Below are positions 19,408 through 28,592 of a stretch of 64,000 nt of DNA, piece after piece. Below the pieces are notes generated by a model. It ran no database searches, was not told the origin of the DNA, and saw only the letters and a program-made list of their open reading frames with translations. How positions within the stretch are numbered: the first letter of the stretch is position 1; each line of letters starts with the position of its first letter. The translations under genes and the position numbers were made by a program. Source of the stretch: Candidatus Endomicrobiellum basalitermitum (GTDB taxonomy: Bacteria; Elusimicrobiota; Endomicrobiia; Endomicrobiales; Endomicrobiaceae). The stretch spans positions 62,001 to 126,000 of the forward strand of contig JAITDN010000003.1 in assembly GCA_031282525.1 (NCBI GenBank), in the 5' to 3' direction.

Positions 19408-20550
19408 CTATAATAAATCAACAAATTTATCCATTATCCAAGATGTATCATTAGGACCACTTGAAGCTTCTGGATGAAATTGTACTGACATAAATGGTTT
19501 TGTTTTATGTCTTATTCCCTCTACAGAGTTATCATTTGCGTTTTCAAACCACAATTCCCAACCCGATTGTATAGAGTTTTTTTCAACTGCATATCTGTGA
19601 TTTTGACTAGTCATATATGCATTTTTTTTAGGAATTGAAAAAACCGGTTGATTATGACTTCTATGTCCATGATTAAGTCTTTTAGTTCTCGCTCCGGACG
19701 CTAAGGATAACAACTGATGACCTAAACATATTCCTAAAATAGGTTTGTCTGAAACTAAAATATATCTTTTTATTCTATCAACTAAATCATCAGTATTTTT
19801 AGGATCTCCTGGACCATTACTTATGAGCCAACCATCACATTGTACATTAGAAAAATTACTATCCCAAGGTAGAACTTCAATTTCACAATTTCTTTCTACG
19901 AGCATTCTCATAATATTCCATTTTGCACCACAATCTATAACAGCGACTCTTTTTAACCCCTTACCTATAATCACTTTTTCCTTGGTTGATACAGAAGGCA
20001 TCAAATTATATTTTGATGGATCAACATATTCGCTACTTTTAAAATTTTTTAAAAATTCAAATTTACTTTTATTTTGTGGCTTTGCATCTTCAGATACAAT
20101 TTTCCCAAAAAGATTTCCAGCCTCTCTTATTATTTGTACTAAATATCTCGTATCAATACCTGCAATTCCTGGTACATCCTGATCTTTCATCCAATTTTCA
20201 AGAGAAATTCCCCCATCGTGATGATGACAACCATCATAGATATCAGAAACTATAATCCCTTGGGTTTTTATTGATGAACTTTCGTGTCCCTTAGACATAA
20301 AAAAATCTTTATTTTGAGCGGAAGGAATACCATAATTACCAATAAGACAGAAACTGAAAACAAGTATTTGACCCAAATATGAGGGATCTGTCATAGCTTC
20401 GCTATATCCTAACATCCCTGTATTAAAAACCATCTCACCACTTACGTTTACATTTGCTCCAATAGAGCTACCTTCAAACTTCATTCCATTTGAAAGTTCA
20501 AGATATGCTTTTTTATATTCTTTAGCTAAAATTCTCTTTTTTGTATCCAT
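19408..20550 (-). CDS. carA: Carbamoyl-phosphate synthase small subunit
   Basis: CarA is the glutaminase subunit of carbamoyl-phosphate synthase and partners with carB. The N-terminal CPSase domain contains VFNTGMLGYSEAMTDPSYLGQ. The class I amidotransferase has GICLGHQLLS, with the nucleophilic cysteine, and the C-terminal VQFHPEA. The ORF track starts at 20571, but AGGA lies about 7 nt before the ATG at 20550 (MDTKKRILAKE), so I prefer that start (380 aa). It heads the operon whose next gene is the permease, not carB. Confidence 0.96.
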   Translation of the reverse strand: MDTKKRILAKEYKKAYLELSNGMKFEGSSIGANVNVSGEMVFNTGMLGYSEAMTDPSYLGQILVFSFCLIGNYGIPSAQNKDFFMSKGHESSSIKTQGIIVSDIYDGCHHHDGGISLENWMKDQDVPGIAGIDTRYLVQIIREAGNLFGKIVSEDAKPQNKSKFEFLKNFKSSEYVDPSKYNLMPSVSTKEKVIIGKGLKRVAVIDCGAKWNIMRMLVERNCEIEVLPWDSNFSNVQCDGWLISNGPGDPKNTDDLVDRIKRYILVSDKPILGICLGHQLLSLASGARTKRLNHGHRSHNQPVFSIPKKNAYMTSQNHRYAVEKNSIQSGWELWFENANDNSVEGIRHKTKPFMSVQFHPEASSGPNDTSWIMDKFVDLL

Positions 20551-20571
20551 TTCACATTCCTTTCCCATCAT

Positions 20572-20925
20572 TGTACCAATCTACAAAACCACAAATTATA
20601 CATATAAATTTCAGCTATACATGTAAACATATATGTTTATTTAAAATCTTTACACCTTCACCTTTACTTGTAAATAACTTTAAAACAAAAAAACGCCCTA
20701 AATACTTAACAAATATTGTACAATTATTTAAATTTTTTACAAAAGAATTTTTGAAATATAAGCATATTGTTTTTTCACTTTATATTTTAATTGTCGCAAT
20801 TGCCATATACATACACAACAAATCTAAAATTTACAATTAACAATCTATATATTATCTTTACTAAGTTGTTAAAAATTTAAAGCTAAAATAATTAGAATTT
20901 ATTAAAAAATCTAGCAATTTTGTTC
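20572..20925. other. Gap between carA and the glutamate synthase block; contains a 16-bp palindrome
   Basis: These 354 bp are the promoter region of the carA-pyrG block. A perfect palindrome TAAACATATATGTTTA lies at 20624-20639, about 75 bp upstream of the carA ATG, where an operator could sit. The 99-aa plus-strand ORF across this gap is low-complexity, starts inside carA antisense, and is not convincing. I see no PyrR-type attenuator and no gene. Confidence 0.4.
20624..20639. promoter_or_regulatory. Perfect 16-bp palindrome upstream of carA (possible operator)
   Basis: TAAACATATATGTTTA equals its own reverse complement. It lies in the carA upstream region. Palindromes of this length can be dimer-binding operators, but AT-rich DNA produces them by chance fairly often, and no second copy was noticed. 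Confidence 0.3.
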
Positions 20926-21666
20926 TCAATAAATACAATACATATTTGAATAAGGATTCTTATTAACTGCAACATACTTTGAAAATGATTCTATCTTTAA
21001 ATTATTTAATTGCTTACTGAAAGTTTTCTTATAGAAATCAATATGTTTTCTCAAAAATAGGACATCCTCACTAGTAATATTGGTACTTTTTGCAACTTCT
21101 TTTCCAAACCTATATTTATCGGGAGTTCCATTTAAATAAATAACACCGCCATGCATACCTGTTCCACAAAATCTTCCAATCATATCCTCATCTTTTGTAA
21201 GATTTAAACCTAGTAAAATAATAGCACCACCTGCCATGTACTCACCAAAAAAATCTCCGGACTTTCCTCCTACAACAATAACAGGATTCATCTCTTCATA
21301 CTCTTTCATATGGATACCAACTCTATAGCCAACATCTCCTTCAACATAAATTTCACCACCTCGCATAGCATATCCCAAAGTATCTCCACAATTACCATGA
21401 ATTACTATTCTCCCATAGTTCATAGTATTTCCAATAGCATCTTGGGCATTCCCGAACACTTCAATTTCAGCACCATCCATATACGCTGCCATATCATTTC
21501 CTGGAGTACCATAAATCTTTAATTTAGCTTTTTTAGGCAAACCCCTACCTATATATCTTTGCCCAAAAATATTTTTTAAAGTAATATCACTATCTGTTTC
21601 AATTGAATTATCTATTAAACTGTTTAAATCACGATAATAAACATTTAAAGCATCTATAGTTTTCAT
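20926..21666 (-). CDS. Glutamate synthase, GXGXG (alpha subunit C-terminal) domain protein
   Basis: This stand-alone version of the C-terminal beta-helix domain of GltB is one of three genes that together replace a single large subunit. The repeated glycine pattern is plain: GRGLPKKAKLKIYGTPGND, MDGAEIEVFGNAQDAIGNTM, GRIVIHGNCGDTLGYAMRGG. The domain is structural in GOGAT and helps organise the ammonia tunnel. The track ORF starts with GTG at 21687; the ATG at 21666 (MKTIDALNVYY) is a likelier start. A decayed segment separates it from the FMN subunit gene. Confidence 0.9.
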   Translation of the reverse strand: MKTIDALNVYYRDLNSLIDNSIETDSDITLKNIFGQRYIGRGLPKKAKLKIYGTPGNDMAAYMDGAEIEVFGNAQDAIGNTMNYGRIVIHGNCGDTLGYAMRGGEIYVEGDVGYRVGIHMKEYEEMNPVIVVGGKSGDFFGEYMAGGAIILLGLNLTKDEDMIGRFCGTGMHGGVIYLNGTPDKYRFGKEVAKSTNITSEDVLFLRKHIDFYKKTFSKQLNNLKIESFSKYVAVNKNPYSNMYCIY

Positions 21667-21687
21667 AATTTTATAAACCTTATACAC

Positions 21688-22139
21688 ATCTCTTTTATTT
21701 GCACTTTTTAAAATTTTATAGAATTAAATCATTATTCAAAACCATTACACCAATACCTCATTTTATAATGCATAAACATGACAATACAAATGTGTCAGAT
21801 CAATACCCCTCCCTATAATCTATTTTTTTGTTCTTTACTCTTTTTAAAAGCCCAAACACAATTTCCTATTGCATAAATGTCTTTGTGATGAATTCCAATA
21901 ATTACTATTAAAATGTAAAAATACTTTTTTGTCTGTTAAGATATGAATTTTTAATTAGCAGTACAAACAAACTTTATCCATAACAATAAATATAACTAAT
22001 CATAACTAATTCTTTTATTTAAATCTATAAAATTTTCACTTCTCACAATGATAACACTGCAATACAAATATGAATATAGTATTAGAACTTAAAATTTCTT
22101 CAAATAACTACCCCACTCTTTGTTAAAGCTAAATAATTT
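21688..22139 (-). pseudogene. Decayed FAD/NAD(P)H oxidoreductase inside the glutamate synthase operon
   Basis: There is no ORF in 450 bp, but the minus strand at about 21912-21813 encodes GIHHKDIYAIGNCVWAFKK before a stop. This resembles the conserved D-I-Y-A-I-G-D-C motif near the C-terminus of pyridine-nucleotide-disulfide-type flavoproteins, with D changed to N. Split, archaeal-type glutamate synthase operons often carry such a flavoprotein subunit between the FMN and GXGXG genes, as I recall. The remaining sequence is too eroded to read. Most of the gene must have been deleted, since 450 bp cannot hold one. Confidence 0.5.
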
Positions 22140-23645
22140 TTACTCTCCTGCATATTGTATACCTAATATTTCCAATTCTTTTTCATTTAAATCTACACCT
22201 CTAAGCATAAGTCTATTGCCTCTTAGACTTTCAATAGCATTAATTCCCATTCCACCAAGGAGTTCTTGAATCTCATAATTCCATGCAGAAATTAAATTTA
22301 CAAGCCTTTTATACATAATATCAGGATTAAGTCTTTTTACAAGCTCAGGATATTGCGTAGCTATTCCCCAATTGCACTTACCAGTAGAACATGAATGACA
22401 CATATGACAGCCTAAAGCTATAACAGCAGCTGAACCTATATAAACAGCATCCGCCCCTAAAGCAACAGCTTTTACTACATCAGAACTATTTCTTATACTT
22501 CCTGAAACAATAAGAGAACAATAATTTCTTATCCCTTCTTCCCGTAATCTTTGATCTATTACACCTAAAGCTAGCTCAACTGGAATTCCAACATTATTTC
22601 TTACTCTAGTAGGAGCTGCTCCAGTTCCACCACGAAAGCCATCAACTACAATAGCATCAGCTCCAGCTCTTACTACACCAGAAGCTATAGCGGCTGAATT
22701 ATGGACCGCAGCAATCTTTACAAAAACAGGCTTTTTATAGCCTGTAACTTCTTTTAATGAAAATATAAGTTGCCTTAAGTCTTCTATAGAGTAAATATCA
22801 TGATGTGGAGCAGGGGAAATAGCATCAGAACCTACAGGTATCATTCTTGTTGCAGAAACATCTTCCACTACTTTTTTACCAGGCAAATGTCCACCAATGC
22901 CAGGCTTTGCACCTTGACCTATTTTAATTTCAATAGCAGCTCCAGCATTTAAGTACTCTTTATGCACACCAAATCTTCCTGATGCCACTTGAACAATAGT
23001 ATTTTTGCCATACTTATAAAAATCTCTATTCAAACCACCTTCACCAGTATTATAAAATATACCAAGTTCTTCTGCGGCCCTAGCAAGAGATTCGTGAGCA
23101 TTCCTTGAAATCGAACCATAACTCATTGCAGAGAACATCACAGGAACTTTCAACTCAATATTCGGAGGCATTTTTGTCAAAAGTTTACCATTAGAGTCAA
23201 ATTCCAGCTTTTCTGGCTTTCTGCCTACCATAACTTTTGTTTCCATAGGCTCACGCAATGGATCTATAGAAGGATTTGTAACCTGACTTGCATTTAACAA
23301 CATCTTATCCCAATAAATAGTAAAGGGTTCAGGATTGCCCATACTTGAAAGCAAAACACCACCCGTTTGTGATTGTTTATAAATTTCCTTTATCGCTTTG
23401 CCAGACCAATTAGAATTTTCCCTAAATTCAAGAGGATATTTCCTTATAACTAAAGCTTTTGTAGGACAAAGAACAACGCATCTATGACAATTAACACATT
23501 TCGTGTCATCAGCACAAACCACATTTTCCTCTTCATCATAAAAATGTACTGTATTAGCACACTGACGCACACACACTTTACACTGAATACACCTATTTTC
23601 GTTTCTTATCACTTCAAAATCAGGAGTATTAAAGTTTAAATTCAT
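22140..23645 (-). CDS. Glutamate synthase, FMN-binding central subunit with N-terminal ferredoxin domain (archaeal-type)
   Basis: This is the catalytic synthase domain that converts 2-oxoglutarate and ammonia to glutamate. Residues about 15-70 form a two-[4Fe-4S] ferredoxin module (CIQCKVCVRQC and CVNCHRCVVLC). The FMN barrel follows, with the GEGGLNRDFYKYG region, GAKPGIGGHLPGKKV and VDGFRGGTGAAPTRV. The Fe-S site CHMCHSCSTGKC is intact. At 501 aa it is typical of split, archaeal-type GltB. It overlaps the amidotransferase gene by 4 bp. With no intact flavoprotein subunit nearby, electrons may come from reduced ferredoxin (inference). Confidence 0.95.
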   Translation of the reverse strand: MNLNFNTPDFEVIRNENRCIQCKVCVRQCANTVHFYDEEENVVCADDTKCVNCHRCVVLCPTKALVIRKYPLEFRENSNWSGKAIKEIYKQSQTGGVLLSSMGNPEPFTIYWDKMLLNASQVTNPSIDPLREPMETKVMVGRKPEKLEFDSNGKLLTKMPPNIELKVPVMFSAMSYGSISRNAHESLARAAEELGIFYNTGEGGLNRDFYKYGKNTIVQVASGRFGVHKEYLNAGAAIEIKIGQGAKPGIGGHLPGKKVVEDVSATRMIPVGSDAISPAPHHDIYSIEDLRQLIFSLKEVTGYKKPVFVKIAAVHNSAAIASGVVRAGADAIVVDGFRGGTGAAPTRVRNNVGIPVELALGVIDQRLREEGIRNYCSLIVSGSIRNSSDVVKAVALGADAVYIGSAAVIALGCHMCHSCSTGKCNWGIATQYPELVKRLNPDIMYKRLVNLISAWNYEIQELLGGMGINAIESLRGNRLMLRGVDLNEKELEILGIQYAGE

Positions 23646-24742
23646 TCTTGCTCTCCTTCAAGTAAAGCAATAACTGGCTCTCCACCCTTAGGTGCCCATA
23701 CTTTCTCTGGATTATTGCATATTACTCTTATTGCACTTTCTTCACTTGCAACATAGGTTCTATTGTTTTTCTCAGCAGCTACTAGAGGACGAAGTTTAAT
23801 TCTATCATTTAAAGCTATCATTCCTCTCTCACATCCTAAAATTATTGAAAATGGCCCATTGATTAAAGCATTTGCATAAACTGCTCTAATACTTCTTAAC
23901 TCATTTTTAACTTCTTCGCTTTTTTCTCTCTCAATATCGTCCCAGAACGGTGCAGAAACTACTTTTATAGCCTTCTCAATAGGCAAGTTATGCTTTCTCA
24001 CAAGCATATCAAATAAATATGTTATTACTTCTGTATCTGTCTTAAGTGTACATTTATATCCATACATTTCCACAAATCTTCTATTAGTATCATAAGAAGA
24101 TATTTCGCCATTGTGCACAACCGACCAATTAAGTATTGTAAAAGGATGAGCTCCTCCCCACCAACCAGGTGTATTTGTAGGGAATCTTCCATGTGCAGTC
24201 CACATATGAGCTTCATAAGTATCAAGCATGAAAAACTTACCTATATCTTCAGGATATCCAACGCCTTTAAATGTCCCCATGTTTTTCCCACTAGAAAAAA
24301 CGTACGCTCCTTTACAATTTGTATTTATTTTTATAATGCACCTTGACGTAAACTCAGCTTCATCTATAAAATTTTCTTTTGACACACAAGTTTGTGTCCG
24401 TGGACGAACAAAATAACGCCATATCAGCGGTATATTTACAATGTTAGGCACAGATCTAGTAGGGATATTTTCTACCTTTTCAATATCAAAATGCTTCTTA
24501 ATAAAATCGTCTGTCTGAGTTTTAACACTCAAATTTTCGTAAAATATATGAAGTGCATAAAAATCTTTATAATTTGGATAAATGCCATAAGCAGCAAATC
24601 CTCCACCCAATCCATTTGAACGATCATGCATTAACGTGATTGACTTAATAATTTCTTCACCATTAAACTTCTTCCCTTTTTTGTCTATTATACCACTTAT
24701 GGAACATCCGGATGGTATCCTCAACTCACCTTCTCTTAACAT
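23642..24742 (-). CDS. Glutamate synthase glutaminase subunit (class II amidotransferase domain)
   Basis: This is the stand-alone N-terminal domain of GOGAT that releases ammonia from glutamine. The presumed nucleophile is the cysteine of PSGCSISGIIDKKG at residue 13, so a short propeptide of about 12 residues must be removed for an Ntn-type mechanism. Other family motifs are HMWTAHGRFPTNTPGWWGG, NWSVVHNGEISSYDTNRRF and TDTEVITYLFD. The length (366 aa) suits the split form. GAGG lies upstream of the ATG. It is the first gene of the three-gene glutamate synthase operon. Confidence 0.93.
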   Translation of the reverse strand: MLREGELRIPSGCSISGIIDKKGKKFNGEEIIKSITLMHDRSNGLGGGFAAYGIYPNYKDFYALHIFYENLSVKTQTDDFIKKHFDIEKVENIPTRSVPNIVNIPLIWRYFVRPRTQTCVSKENFIDEAEFTSRCIIKINTNCKGAYVFSSGKNMGTFKGVGYPEDIGKFFMLDTYEAHMWTAHGRFPTNTPGWWGGAHPFTILNWSVVHNGEISSYDTNRRFVEMYGYKCTLKTDTEVITYLFDMLVRKHNLPIEKAIKVVSAPFWDDIEREKSEEVKNELRSIRAVYANALINGPFSIILGCERGMIALNDRIKLRPLVAAEKNNRTYVASEESAIRVICNNPEKVWAPKGGEPVIALLEGEQE

Positions 24743-24939
24743 TTATTCCTCCATGCAAACAAAAACACATTCTTAAATAAATAACATTCGGCTGGTAAAT
24801 TAAAAAGATTTTAATATTTTTTAAAATATTGAATTAACTCAAACTCATTCTTGCTTTTAGTCTAATTCAATGTATGTATAAATTCCTCAGTCCTAGTTTT
24901 TTTAAGCAAACATATCTAGTTGTTAATTATAAATAAAAA

Positions 24940-25025
24940 TAGGCGGAGAGGGAATTGAACCCTCACAGCTCTTGCGAGCCTCAGGATTTTAAGTCCTGTG
25001 CGTCTGCCAATTCCGCCATCCGCCC
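24940..25025 (-). tRNA. tRNA-Leu (anticodon TAA)
   Basis: The 86-nt cloverleaf is fully drawn by hand. The acceptor stem is GGGCGGA with TCCGCCT (first pair G-T). The D arm is GCG-AATTGGCAGA-type loop-CGC. The anticodon stem CAGGA/TCCTG holds the loop CTTAAAA (anticodon TAA). The long class II variable arm is GCTC-GCAA-GAGC, and the T arm is GAGGG-TTCAATT-CCCTC. The long variable arm and anticodon agree on leucine. The 3' CCA is not encoded. Confidence 0.97.
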
Positions 25026-25284
25026 TAAAAATAACAATTCAAAACTTCAGATTGGAGATTATATATTGTACTTTATTTTTGTAAAACCTTGCAATCAAAA
25101 TCAACACAGAACTAAATAAATTCACAATCACATTAAAAGTATAAGCTTAATATTTTTTATTCAATTAAATAAAAAAATTATTAATGTTTTATTATCTTAT
25201 CTCTTAAAACTATTTTATAATAGATTTTTATCGATAAACTAAAATAGTCTAAAAAATTTTCATCTTAATTCAATCACTATATTC

Positions 25285-25590
25285 TCATTTAAGATTTTTT
25301 TCTGTGCTTAATTTTGACTTTGCTACTTCCTCAGCGTAATTAATTTGCAAATTTGAAATTGTTGAATTTAATATTTCTTCTTCTTTTTTTGTCAAATTAC
25401 CTATGGTTTTAGTCCGAAACATAAGAAGTATATCAATTGTCACTTTTGCATTTTGCAAATCTATATCTGTTTTACTGGAAACAGAATTTGGCATTTTACC
25501 AAGATAGCACCAAACTGAAGAAGCAAGCATTGTCACTAGATTTAAAAAACTTGAATCAATATTAAGAGTTTCTTTTTCTGTATTTGACAT
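25285..25590 (-). CDS. DUF1844 domain protein
   Basis: This small 101-residue protein of the DUF1844 family has unknown function. The family pattern is visible: a hydrophobic helix FLNLVTMLASSVWCYLGK, then QNAKVTIDILLMFRTKTIGNLTKKEEEIL. It is followed by a charged C-terminal helix. It starts 8 bp after the gltX stop on the same strand, so it is probably co-transcribed with gltX. Confidence 0.88.
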   Translation of the reverse strand: MSNTEKETLNIDSSFLNLVTMLASSVWCYLGKMPNSVSSKTDIDLQNAKVTIDILLMFRTKTIGNLTKKEEEILNSTISNLQINYAEEVAKSKLSTEKNLK

Positions 25591-25598
25591 TTCAATTC

Positions 25599-27080
25599 CT
25601 ATTTAAAAAATTTATTTATCGCAACATTTATTCTTCTAACAACTTCCTCTTTGCCCATAATCTCCATCATATGAAATAAACTAGGTCCTTGTTTCCTTCC
25701 GGAAATTGCAACTCTCATAGGATGAAACACCTGAGAAGTATTAACGTTCTTCTCAATAGCCAAATCTCTTGCATACTTCTCTAAAGATATAGCTGAAAAA
25801 TCTTGATGATTAGAAAGCCTTATTGAGCTCTCAATTAGTACAAATTTCGCAATACTTTTCAACTTGTCAGAAAGAAACACTGTTTGTACTGCATCTTCTT
25901 TGTAATCTACGTCTTTAGTAAAAAAAAAGTCCACAAGAGATGGAATATCCTTTAATAATCTTATTTTATCTCGTTCCAAAAAAATAGCTTTCTTTAACAA
26001 TTTAGTGTCCCAACATTCTATTAATTTATCATTACCAGTATAATTTAACCAATCAATAAATAATTCATAAATCTGTTCAGGATTTTTTGAGCGAATTTTC
26101 TCACCATTAAGCCATAATAACTTTGCGGAGTCAAAAATTGATGGACTAGTTCCACATCTTTCAATAGAAAACTTCTGTTTCATATCTTCTATTGTAAAAA
26201 CTTGCTGACTAGTTTCTGTAGACCATCCAAGCAATGCTAAATAATTTATTAACGCTTCTTGTAGATAACCTTCTTTCCTATATTCTAAAACAGACATATG
26301 ACCATGTCTTTTTGAAAGCCTTGCGCCGTCAGAACCTAAAATCATGGCTAAATGTGCAAATTTAGGCACGTTCCAATTTAAAGCATTATAAATATGTATT
26401 TGTTTAGGAGTATTTGAAATATGATCATCTCCTCTTAAAACATGAGTTATTTCCATAAGATAATCATCTACAACACACGCAAAGTTATATGTAGGTATGC
26501 CATTTGCCTTAATAACTATAAAATCATCAAGTAAAAAATTATTAAACTTAACTTCACCTCTTATAATATCGTTTAAAACAATAATTCCAGTATCGGGCAT
26601 TTTAAATCTTATAACGGGTATTTTGCCTTCATTTCTTTTTTGTTCCCTTTGTTTGAGCGTAAGATTCCTACATCTACCATCGTATTTAGAGGGAATTTTA
26701 TTAGCATATGCTTTTTTCCTCATATCATCAAGTTCTTCTAGAGTACAATAACAATAGTATGCAAATTTTTTAGCAACAAGTTCATCTGCATACTTCTGAT
26801 ATATTCCTTTTTCTTTACGTTCCATTTGATAATATGGAGAATATCTCAAATTTTCAATATCTGGCCCTTCATCCCAATCAAGCTTAAGCCATTTCATAGC
26901 ATTCAAGATAACTTTTACAGAGGTTTCAGTAGAGCGAATTTCGTCTGTATCCTCAATTCTCAAAATAAATCTCCCCTTTTTATTTTTCGCAAAGAGCCAA
27001 TTAAACAGAGCCGTACGCACACCTCCAATATGTAAATCTCCAGTAGGGGATGGTGCAAATCTCACTCTTACATCAGTCAT
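25599..27080 (-). CDS. gltX: Glutamyl-tRNA synthetase
   Basis: This class Ic synthetase charges tRNA-Glu. The HIGH region is [20 protein letters not shown] (residues 7-26) and the KMSKS-type loop is ARLSKRHG. The tRNA-binding C-terminal anticodon domain ends in the conserved [21 protein letters not shown] region. The length (493 aa) is normal. Whether it is discriminating, or also charges tRNA-Gln, cannot be told here. Confidence 0.98.
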   Translation of the reverse strand: MTDVRVRFAPSPTGDLHIGGVRTALFNWLFAKNKKGRFILRIEDTDEIRSTETSVKVILNAMKWLKLDWDEGPDIENLRYSPYYQMERKEKGIYQKYADELVAKKFAYYCYCTLEELDDMRKKAYANKIPSKYDGRCRNLTLKQREQKRNEGKIPVIRFKMPDTGIIVLNDIIRGEVKFNNFLLDDFIVIKANGIPTYNFACVVDDYLMEITHVLRGDDHISNTPKQIHIYNALNWNVPKFAHLAMILGSDGARLSKRHGHMSVLEYRKEGYLQEALINYLALLGWSTETSQQVFTIEDMKQKFSIERCGTSPSIFDSAKLLWLNGEKIRSKNPEQIYELFIDWLNYTGNDKLIECWDTKLLKKAIFLERDKIRLLKDIPSLVDFFFTKDVDYKEDAVQTVFLSDKLKSIAKFVLIESSIRLSNHQDFSAISLEKYARDLAIEKNVNTSQVFHPMRVAISGRKQGPSLFHMMEIMGKEEVVRRINVAINKFFK

Positions 27081-27226
27081 TAATTATTTCCTACAAACTA
27101 TAGATTTGGTAATTTTTATAAAAAACAATCCGCAAATATTAGGCCTTAGAGATATATCAAAATAAAACCTTAACTATAATATAAATTAAGTTTCATATAA
27201 TTACTTTTAATTTTTGATTTTATTTG

Positions 27227-28099
27227 CTAGTAAATTATTTTATTTAATGAGTACTCAATAATACCAGTAGCTCCAGATCTCTTCAAGGCAGGTATTATCT
27301 TTTTAACAGTTTTTTCTTCTAAAACAACTTCTATGGCAACCCAGTTTTTATCACTCAATTGTGATATTGTAGGTTTTTTTAGAGCTGGTAGAACAGAGAT
27401 AACTTTTTCTAGACATTTAGCAGGAACATTCATTTTGAAACCCACCATTCCTTCCGAAGCAAGTGCTCCTTTTAAAAGCATTGCCATATTCTCTATTTTT
27501 TCTCTTTTCCAATTATCATCTAAAGTTTTAGCATTTGTAATAAACCTTGTAGTTGAAACAAACATTTCATCTATTACTCTTAACTTATTGGCCCTTAAAG
27601 ACGATCCTGTCTCAGTAAGTTCAACTATCGCATCAACAAACTTGCCTGCCTTTACTTCTGTTGCTCCCCATGAAAATTCAATATCTACTTTAATCTTCTT
27701 TTTTGCAAAATACTTTCTTGTATAATTTAAAAGTTCCGTTGCAACGCGTTTCCCTTCAAGATCATCTACTGACTTAATTTTTGAACTCTCAGGCACTGCT
27801 AAAACCCATCTTACTGGTCTAAATCCTGATTTTGCGTAATTTAATTCGCATACCTCTTTAACTGCAGCACCAGTTTCACATATCCAATCATAACCCGTAA
27901 GTCCAGCATCAAAAAAACCATTTTGAACATACAGAGCCATTTCTTGTGAACGTATTAACATTATTTCCAGCTCATCATCATCAGATACCGGATAATAGGA
28001 TCTAGATGATATATCTATTTTTATGCCTGCTCTTTTAAATAATGCGACTGTTAAATCTTGAAGACTTCCTTTTGGAAAACCTAATTTTAACTTTTTCAT
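27227..28099 (-). CDS. hisG: ATP phosphoribosyltransferase, long form
   Basis: HisG carries out the first step of histidine synthesis, ATP plus PRPP to phosphoribosyl-ATP. The PRPP-binding region is recognisable as [20 protein letters not shown]. The protein is 290 aa and carries the C-terminal ACT-like regulatory domain ([20 protein letters not shown] onward), so it is the HisZ-independent long form with feedback by histidine expected. GAGGGA lies 7-8 nt before the ATG. It sits downstream of cvpA rather than in a his operon. Confidence 0.96.
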   Translation of the reverse strand: MKKLKLGFPKGSLQDLTVALFKRAGIKIDISSRSYYPVSDDDELEIMLIRSQEMALYVQNGFFDAGLTGYDWICETGAAVKEVCELNYAKSGFRPVRWVLAVPESSKIKSVDDLEGKRVATELLNYTRKYFAKKKIKVDIEFSWGATEVKAGKFVDAIVELTETGSSLRANKLRVIDEMFVSTTRFITNAKTLDDNWKREKIENMAMLLKGALASEGMVGFKMNVPAKCLEKVISVLPALKKPTISQLSDKNWVAIEVVLEEKTVKKIIPALKRSGATGIIEYSLNKIIY

Positions 28100-28113
28100 T
28101 ATATATCCCTCAC

Positions 28114-28590
28114 TTAAATTTTATTTTTAAAATCTTGCAATTTTGATTTCAAGTGAACATATGGGAAAACGTAATCCTTCAATAAAGGAATTCTAGACTT
28201 CATAAAATAAGATACAGTTTTATATACTTTTCCATTTGATATATCTAACGCATAATTTTTATTGGTCATAACAGTCGGAATTATAATATTTATATATAAC
28301 ATAAGCCAAATACAAACATTTAACACCAATCCACTAATTTTATCTAAAAAATTCATGTATAAAAAATTAATTAACCTCGTAATGAAGTAGCAACCTATTA
28401 CAATAATAAACAAAGCAGTTATTACAAATATTAAGCATAAATTTAATCCTTCTAGATGTGAATATTTATTTACAACAAAAATCGCTAAAAATCCTGCAAG
28501 AATCATAAAGAAAATTCTTGTAAAACCAACAGACCAACCCACTCGCGCCATTATAATTACACCTAATAACAAAAAAATATCTACTAACAA
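28114..28590 (-). CDS. CvpA family membrane protein
   Basis: This 158-residue inner-membrane protein has four hydrophobic segments. The N-terminal pattern ([21 protein letters not shown]) is that of the CvpA/colicin V production family, whose members are linked to envelope homeostasis; the precise role is unresolved. It lies 2 bp after the DUF1015 gene and 14 bp before hisG, so the three are probably one operon. Confidence 0.8.
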   Translation of the reverse strand: MLVDIFLLLGVIIMARVGWSVGFTRIFFMILAGFLAIFVVNKYSHLEGLNLCLIFVITALFIIVIGCYFITRLINFLYMNFLDKISGLVLNVCIWLMLYINIIIPTVMTNKNYALDISNGKVYKTVSYFMKSRIPLLKDYVFPYVHLKSKLQDFKNKI

Positions 28591-28592
28591 GA

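Noticed and set aside
19745-20182. 145-aa plus-strand ORF
   Set aside because: It lies wholly antisense to carA, has low-complexity composition and no family features; it is a shadow of a strongly conserved gene.
20541-20840. 99-aa plus-strand ORF in the carA upstream gap
   Set aside because: It begins antisense to the carA start, is Lys/Ile/Phe-rich by composition, and shows no plausible initiation site.
22140-22500. CRISPR array or tandem repeats anywhere in the window
   Set aside because: No regularly spaced direct repeats were found when reading the gaps on both strands; the Cas4-like domain of the DUF2779 gene is not accompanied by cas genes.
27333-27725. 130-aa plus-strand ORF
   Set aside because: Antisense to hisG, whose motifs are intact; no ribosome-binding site or recognisable domain.
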